Shown: in pieces, positions 60,359-64,000 of the stretch
Position numbering within the stretch: position 1 is the first letter of the stretch
Layout of the letters: every line of letters begins with the position of its first letter
Source of the DNA: Collimonas fungivorans Ter331
GTDB lineage: Bacteria > Pseudomonadota > Gammaproteobacteria > Burkholderiales > Burkholderiaceae_D
Reading direction: 5' to 3'
DNA: 64,000 bases
Assembly (NCBI RefSeq): GCF_000221045.1
Contig: NC_015856.1
Coordinates: forward strand, 1,769,317 to 1,833,316
Notes under the pieces: model-generated
Seen by the model: the letters and a program-made list of their open reading frames with translations, nothing else
Database searches by the model: none
Told to the model about the DNA's origin: nothing
Position numbers and translations under genes: made by a program

Positions 60359-61398
60359 TATGCGAGCACCTCATGACGAATGTTGTGCTGGTCCAGCGTG
60401 GTGAAGACTTGCGCTACATCGGCCGGTTCGCCGCGCAGTTCCACCAGCAGCTGGCCGTAGGGCGTGTCCTTGATGCGGGCGATGGTGCCTTGCAGGATGG
60501 TGATCAGCGCCGGCGTGGCGGCGGCGATGCTGCTCAGGATCGGCTGGTAGGTGATGTCGCCGACATAGGTCAGGCGCACCAGCAGCCCGCGCAGCTGGCT
60601 GGCGCCCGTCGCTGGCAGCAATGCCGTCTCTGCAGAAAACGGCGTGCTTTCGGCGACCATGCTTTGGGTTACCGCATGCTGTGGATGGAGGAATACTTCG
60701 GCTACCTCGCCGCTTTCGACGATGCGGCCGGCCTCGATCACCGCAACGCGGTCGCAGATGTTGCGGATCACCTGCATCTCGTGCGTGATCAGTACGATCG
60801 TCAGGCCCAGCTTGCGGTTGATGTCGAGCAGCAGGCGCAGGATCGCTTGTGTGGTCTCCGGATCAAGCGCGGAAGTGGCTTCGTCGCATAACAGCAGGTG
60901 CGGGGTATTGGCCAGCGCACGGGCGATGCCGACCCGCTGTTTCTGGCCGCCGGACAGTTGCGCCGGATATTTGTCGCGGTGCTCGCCTAGCCCCACCAGG
61001 TCCAGCAGTTCGCTGACCCGGGCCGCGCGTTCCTGCGGCGTGTATTTGCCGGTGATCTTCAGCGGCCAGTCGATGTTGGCGGCCACGGTCTTGGCGCCCA
61101 GCAGGTTGAAGTGCTGGAAAATCATGCCGATGCGCTGGCGCAGCCGGTGCAGGCCGCTGTTGTCGAGCGCGGTGATGTCTTCGCCCTCGATCAGGACTTT
61201 CCCGCTGGACGGGCGTTCCAGCATGTTGAGGGTGCGGATCAGGGTGCTTTTGCCGGCGCCGGAGCGGCCGATGATGCCGAAGATTTCACCCTTTTTGATG
61301 TGCAGGTTGATGTCGGACAATGCGGCGACGGGCGTGCCGGCGGTTTTGGCATTGCGTTCCAGCGGGTAGGTTTTATGCAGGTGCTCGATGCGGATCAC
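60358..61398 (-). CDS. metN: Methionine ABC transporter ATP-binding protein
   Basis: 346 residues. Walker A GRSGAGKSTLIRTLNMLERP, Q-loop IFQHFNLL, signature LSGGQKQRVGIARALA, Walker B LLLCDEATSALDP, H-loop ITHEMQ. The C-terminal ACT-like C2 domain (about 265-346, LRGLLVRLTYVGDITYQPILSSI) binds methionine and inhibits transport when the cell is replete. First gene of metNIQ; a palindrome lies in its promoter region. Confidence 0.95.
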   Translation of the reverse strand: MIRIEHLHKTYPLERNAKTAGTPVAALSDINLHIKKGEIFGIIGRSGAGKSTLIRTLNMLERPSSGKVLIEGEDITALDNSGLHRLRQRIGMIFQHFNLLGAKTVAANIDWPLKITGKYTPQERAARVSELLDLVGLGEHRDKYPAQLSGGQKQRVGIARALANTPHLLLCDEATSALDPETTQAILRLLLDINRKLGLTIVLITHEMQVIRNICDRVAVIEAGRIVESGEVAEVFLHPQHAVTQSMVAESTPFSAETALLPATGASQLRGLLVRLTYVGDITYQPILSSIAAATPALITILQGTIARIKDTPYGQLLVELRGEPADVAQVFTTLDQHNIRHEVLA

Positions 61399-61467
61399 AG
61401 GTTTGCTTCACAGGTTCAGTCAGGCTTGCCATTTTATCAGCGACCCTATATACACCAAAGTTATATC

Positions 61468-61487
61468 TTGTTATTTGCATATAACAA
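61468..61487. promoter_or_regulatory. Inverted repeat in the metN promoter region
   Basis: TTGTTAT-(TTGCAT)-ATAACAA, perfect 7-bp arms. On the minus strand it overlaps a -35-like TTGTTA; a TATAAC -10 lies 16 bp further on, facing metN. A regulator bound here would control metNIQ. It does not match the MetR consensus TGAAN5TTCA. Confidence 0.45.
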
Positions 61488-61574
61488 TCTCGTAGTTAAG
61501 CCGCTTATTGACGAGGGAAGATATTGTGATGAGAACATGCAAACGATGTTTTTTTATGGCATAGTAAAGAAACT

Positions 61575-61775
61575 ATGAAAGCACCTCAGAGCGAATTGGC
61601 CAAAAAAATTCTTGCTGACCCGCAGGCTGCGCAGCAGTTGCGCGCGTATCTTGCCAGCAAGAACTCGAGGTCGTCGTTGTCCACCGCTGTCCCGCCTGAC
61701 AATGTGATCAGCTTGCATTCTGAGCAAGAGGGCACGGTCCGCTACCGGATTACCGTCGTTCCCATCGCTGCCTGA
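61575..61775 (+). CDS. Small unknown protein
   Basis: 66 residues, hydrophilic: KAPQSELAKKILADPQAAQQLRAYLASKNSR, then a short Val/Ile-rich beta-like end (TVRYRITVVPIAA). No domain recognised. A weak purine-rich AAAGAAA precedes the ATG. It ends 8 bp before the membrane-protein gene on the same strand, so they are probably one transcript. Confidence 0.55.
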   Translation: MKAPQSELAKKILADPQAAQQLRAYLASKNSRSSLSTAVPPDNVISLHSEQEGTVRYRITVVPIAA

Positions 61776-61783
61776 GCGTATTG

Positions 61784-62566
61784 ATGAATGTAGCGCTGCC
61801 TGCTTTCATTATCTTCCTGCTGTTGCTCCCCGGTTTTATCGCCCGCTCCCGTTTCAAACGCGCAGAGCGCGTTTCCTTTGATTATTCCCCATTCGGTCAG
61901 ATTGTCACCGAGGCGGTGTTGTGGGACTGCATTTTCCACTCCGTGTGGCTGCTGCTGTCTGCAGTCTTGTTTGGACGCGTATTGCAGCCGCTGCTGTTGC
62001 TGGAGCTGCTGTCTTCTGATCCAGCCAGCCAGTCCAGGGCGATTAATGGGATCGCCTTGGAATTTTACTGGATCGGTTTCTACTTCCTGAGCTTGTATGG
62101 TGGAGCCTGGCTGGTGCCGACTGTATTCCGGCTGCTCATCATCCGCTTCCGGTTAGACGGGACCGGCCGTTTTTCCCCCTGGCTGCGCTTTAACCAGGCG
62201 CCGTGGTACTACCTGCTGACCGGCGCCGATTCTGAAGAAGGCAGGCCGCCGGATCTGATCGCGGTATCGGCGATCGTCGACGTGGCTGGCCAGGCGGTAC
62301 TGTTTACCGGTCTCCTGACGGATTATGTTTTTGACGTCGACGGTGTCCTCGACCGGCTCATCCTGCAGCAGGTGATGCGTCGTCCGCTGGTCGCCGACAA
62401 GGAGAACGACGCCACGGTGGAGCAGGACCTGGCGCGCTTCTATGGCGTCGACGGCAATTATTTTGTGCTGCGCTATAGCGAAGCGATTACCTTGAACATC
62501 GAATACATCAAGCTGGCGAAACTGGCGGCGGAAACGCCAGCCGACGACAGCGCTCGGCCAGGCTAG
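61784..62566 (+). CDS. DUF6338-like membrane protein
   Basis: 260 residues from ATG 61784. TM1 at the extreme N-terminus (VALPAFIIFLLLLPGFIARSRF), further helices at about 45-75 and 95-115, then a soluble C-terminal half with FRLDGTGRFSPWLRFNQAPWYYLLTGADSEEGRPPDLIAVSAIVDVAGQAVLFTGLLTDYVFDVDGVLDRLIL. This pattern fits the DUF6338 membrane family by memory, not by search. Function unknown. Follows the 66-residue gene after 8 bp. Confidence 0.6.
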   Translation: MNVALPAFIIFLLLLPGFIARSRFKRAERVSFDYSPFGQIVTEAVLWDCIFHSVWLLLSAVLFGRVLQPLLLLELLSSDPASQSRAINGIALEFYWIGFYFLSLYGGAWLVPTVFRLLIIRFRLDGTGRFSPWLRFNQAPWYYLLTGADSEEGRPPDLIAVSAIVDVAGQAVLFTGLLTDYVFDVDGVLDRLILQQVMRRPLVADKENDATVEQDLARFYGVDGNYFVLRYSEAITLNIEYIKLAKLAAETPADDSARPG

Positions 62567-62586
62567 CCGCTACTTCGCGATCATTC

Positions 62587-63117
62587 TCAGGGCAGGGGAA
62601 ACACCAGGCAGGTAGTGGTCGCATGCGCATAGATCTTGCCTTCGACGTCCACGATATTGGCTTCCGCCACGCCGACCCTGCCGCCGACCTGGATCACTTT
62701 GCCTATGGCGCGCACCGGTCCGGTTTTATCCGTGAGCGCACGGATCAGGTTGACCTTCAATTCCAGTGTGGTGTAGCCGCTGCCTTTGGGCAGCGCCGAC
62801 TGCACCGCGCATCCCAGCGCCGAATCCAGCAAGGTGCAAAAGTAGCCGCCATGCACGCTGCCGATCGGGTTGTAATGCTGCATGGCAGGCGTCCCCTGGA
62901 ACACCACGCGGCCGGGTTCGGCTTCGATCAGGTTGAAGTCCAGTGTTTGTGCAATCGGCGGAATCGGCAATTCACCTCTCAGGATGGCTTGTAAAAATTC
63001 AACGCCGCTGTATTGCTTCAGCTGTTCCAGCGAGGCGACGCCCGGGGCTGCCAGCCTGGCGCGCACGGCGCTATCTTCGGCCTGCCATTGCGCCACGGTT
63101 TCTTCACGGTTGGACAT
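62587..63117 (-). CDS. PaaI-family thioesterase
   Basis: 176 residues. Single hotdog domain with the PaaI/HGG signature NPIGSVHGGYFCTLLDSALGCAVQSALPKGSGYTTLELKVNLIRAL, where HGG and the following Asp are the active-site region. An N-terminal helical segment (1-75) precedes it. Hydrolyses acyl- or aryl-CoA thioesters; the substrate is undefined. GGAG precedes the ATG. Confidence 0.9.
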   Translation of the reverse strand: MSNREETVAQWQAEDSAVRARLAAPGVASLEQLKQYSGVEFLQAILRGELPIPPIAQTLDFNLIEAEPGRVVFQGTPAMQHYNPIGSVHGGYFCTLLDSALGCAVQSALPKGSGYTTLELKVNLIRALTDKTGPVRAIGKVIQVGGRVGVAEANIVDVEGKIYAHATTTCLVFPLP

Positions 63118-63526
63118 GCATTCTCCTGTTCGTTTGCTGTTTATTGTTGTTTATTGCTGGTGGGGTTGATCGAGCTTGCCGCCGCTTTGGCGCAAGCCCA
63201 AACCAAGGCAATCGATTGTAAGCGGAATTTTATCCGCGCATCGGACAGGGAAGCGGTGCGGCCATCGTTGCGTTGGTTTCTCGGTTTGCCTGATGAACAA
63301 CATGTGGCTTGATCCATGCAACTGTGTTGCAATTGGCTTGCAAGCGATGCCGGTTCCCGATTACACTCGCTGTTTCAGCTCTTTGATTTTTCACCAAAGA
63401 CATCACCAGGCCGAATCGCATGCATCGTCAGCAAACCAGTTTCACCATGTCAACGCCGTGCTTTGCACGCGCGACCGGTGCGCCTGTGCCTGATGCCGGC
63501 CTGCCTGGCAACTGCACGGGTGCCGC
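63118..63526. other. Intergenic stretch with one small hairpin
   Basis: No gene supported. GCGGA-(ATTTTA)-TCCGC (about 63220-63235) is the only symmetric element seen. It probably contains the promoters of the thioesterase (minus) and the 111-residue protein (plus). Confidence 0.35.
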
Positions 63527-63862
63527 ATGCGGCTGATCGTCGAACCGCATTTCCACGCCAGGCGCCGGTTCAAGCTGCGCCTGCAGCAGTTCGCGTTATG
63601 GCTGGCGCTGGCTATCCTGGTGCTGCAACTGGTCGGGATGGCCTTCCATCACCACAGCCTGGCCGAAATCTCATCCGATTGCGTCAGCTGCGACCTGGCT
63701 GCCGATTTCCCTTCTCCTGTCCCATCCAGCCCGGTGCCGGTGCTGACGCCGGTGCTGGTATTCGCCTACCGTACGGCTGTCGAACTGGTGTACGTCTTTA
63801 TCCCGGCGCAGAAGCATTACCTCACTCCGCATTCTCAAGCTCCTCCAGCCCCGGTCGTTTGA
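63527..63862 (+). CDS. Small His/Cys-containing membrane-anchored protein
   Basis: 111 residues. Basic N-terminus (PHFHARRRFKLRLQQ), one membrane segment (about 23-40: FALWLALAILVLQLVGMAF), then FHHHSLAEISSDCVSCDLAADFPSPVPSSPVPVLTPVLVF with a His triplet and a CXXC pair, and a second hydrophobic stretch. The layout recalls DUF2946-like proteins found beside TonB-dependent copper receptors; metal binding is only suggested by the His and Cys residues. The next gene starts at 63998. Confidence 0.6.
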   Translation: MRLIVEPHFHARRRFKLRLQQFALWLALAILVLQLVGMAFHHHSLAEISSDCVSCDLAADFPSPVPSSPVPVLTPVLVFAYRTAVELVYVFIPAQKHYLTPHSQAPPAPVV

Positions 63863-63897
63863 CCTTCCTTGTTTTTCCCTATTGGTTCTGACCTAAG

Positions 63898-63913
63898 GCA
63901 GCCCTGAGGCTGC
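63898..63913 (+). promoter_or_regulatory. Hairpin in the leader of the next gene
   Basis: GCAGCC-(CTGA)-GGCTGC followed by GCCTTTTCC. Could be a weak terminator after the 111-residue gene. Confidence 0.4.
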
Positions 63914-63997
63914 GCCTTTTCCGGTTCGCGTTTGCCCGCCCGGAAACGAGGAGTCGGTTATTCGTGGGGATGTTTCCCCCTTACTGGAGTTTTGAGA

Positions 63998-64000
63998 ATG
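63998..64000 (+). CDS. Start codon of the next gene (cut by the window edge)
   Basis: ATG at the last three bases, with TGGAG 8 nt upstream at good Shine-Dalgarno spacing. The product is not visible. Confidence 0.4.

Overview
The window is chromosomal DNA of a GC-rich (about 60%) betaproteobacterium. Gene order and protein character point to the Burkholderiales, family Oxalobacteraceae, with Collimonas as my best guess. That guess is an inference from overall gene content; no 16S or other marker is present. I see no tRNA, rRNA, CRISPR array, prophage or transposase gene.

Layout. 1-1782: a WXXGXW-repeat envelope protein, then a TetR regulator with a thioesterase. 2062-8085: a heavy-metal-type RND efflux operon (adaptor, pump, outer-membrane factor) behind a long structured leader. 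8235-8895: a HigB/HigA-type toxin-antitoxin pair. 9007-17255: the core translation cluster thrS-infC-rpmI-rplT-pheS-pheT-ihfA-merR. It carries several non-standard expression signals: a threonine-rich leader peptide before thrS, an AUA start codon for infC, and a hairpin between the Shine-Dalgarno sequence and the start of rpmI. 17325-21625: upp, a perfect 24-bp-arm palindrome, then a NemR-like electrophile-response cluster (regulator, YqhD-type aldehyde reductase, damaged CurA-type reductase, DJ-1/PfpI protein). 21818-28235: a LysR regulator, an Old Yellow Enzyme, an MsbA-type ABC exporter and the ergothioneine genes egtD-egtB. 28237-32131: azoR with a divergent LysR gene, a double-hairpin repeat, and leuA with a leucine-rich leader peptide. 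32474-40807: small unknowns (one under a Fur-like box), an acetyltransferase, an MFS permease, a lipoprotein/metzincin protease pair, a LysR regulator and an unrecognised 423-residue protein. 41312-45162: a MerR-family regulator with a carboxymuconolactone-decarboxylase-family protein, an aldo/keto reductase, and a two-component system whose kinase lacks a periplasmic sensor. 45613-53662: a TonB-dependent receptor, the reverse transsulfuration operon (cbs, cystathionine gamma-lyase, TPR protein) and a secreted M4 protease. 54111-61398: a tandem cyanovirin-fold protein, metR/metE, a ClpP-like protease and the metNIQ methionine importer. 61575-64000: small membrane or unknown proteins and a PaaI-type thioesterase.

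Sulfur amino acid metabolism is well represented (metE/metR, metNIQ, cbs/cystathionine gamma-lyase, ergothioneine), as is detoxification of electrophiles and aldehydes (NemR cluster, Old Yellow Enzyme, azoreductase, AdhR-like MerR, aldo/keto reductase).

Quality note. The essential gene pheS contains two single-base insertions and metQ contains one. These look more like sequence errors than real inactivation, so other frame breaks here should be read with caution. I found no large undescribed multi-gene system. The most interesting signals are small regulatory ones around thrS, rpmI, infC and leuA.
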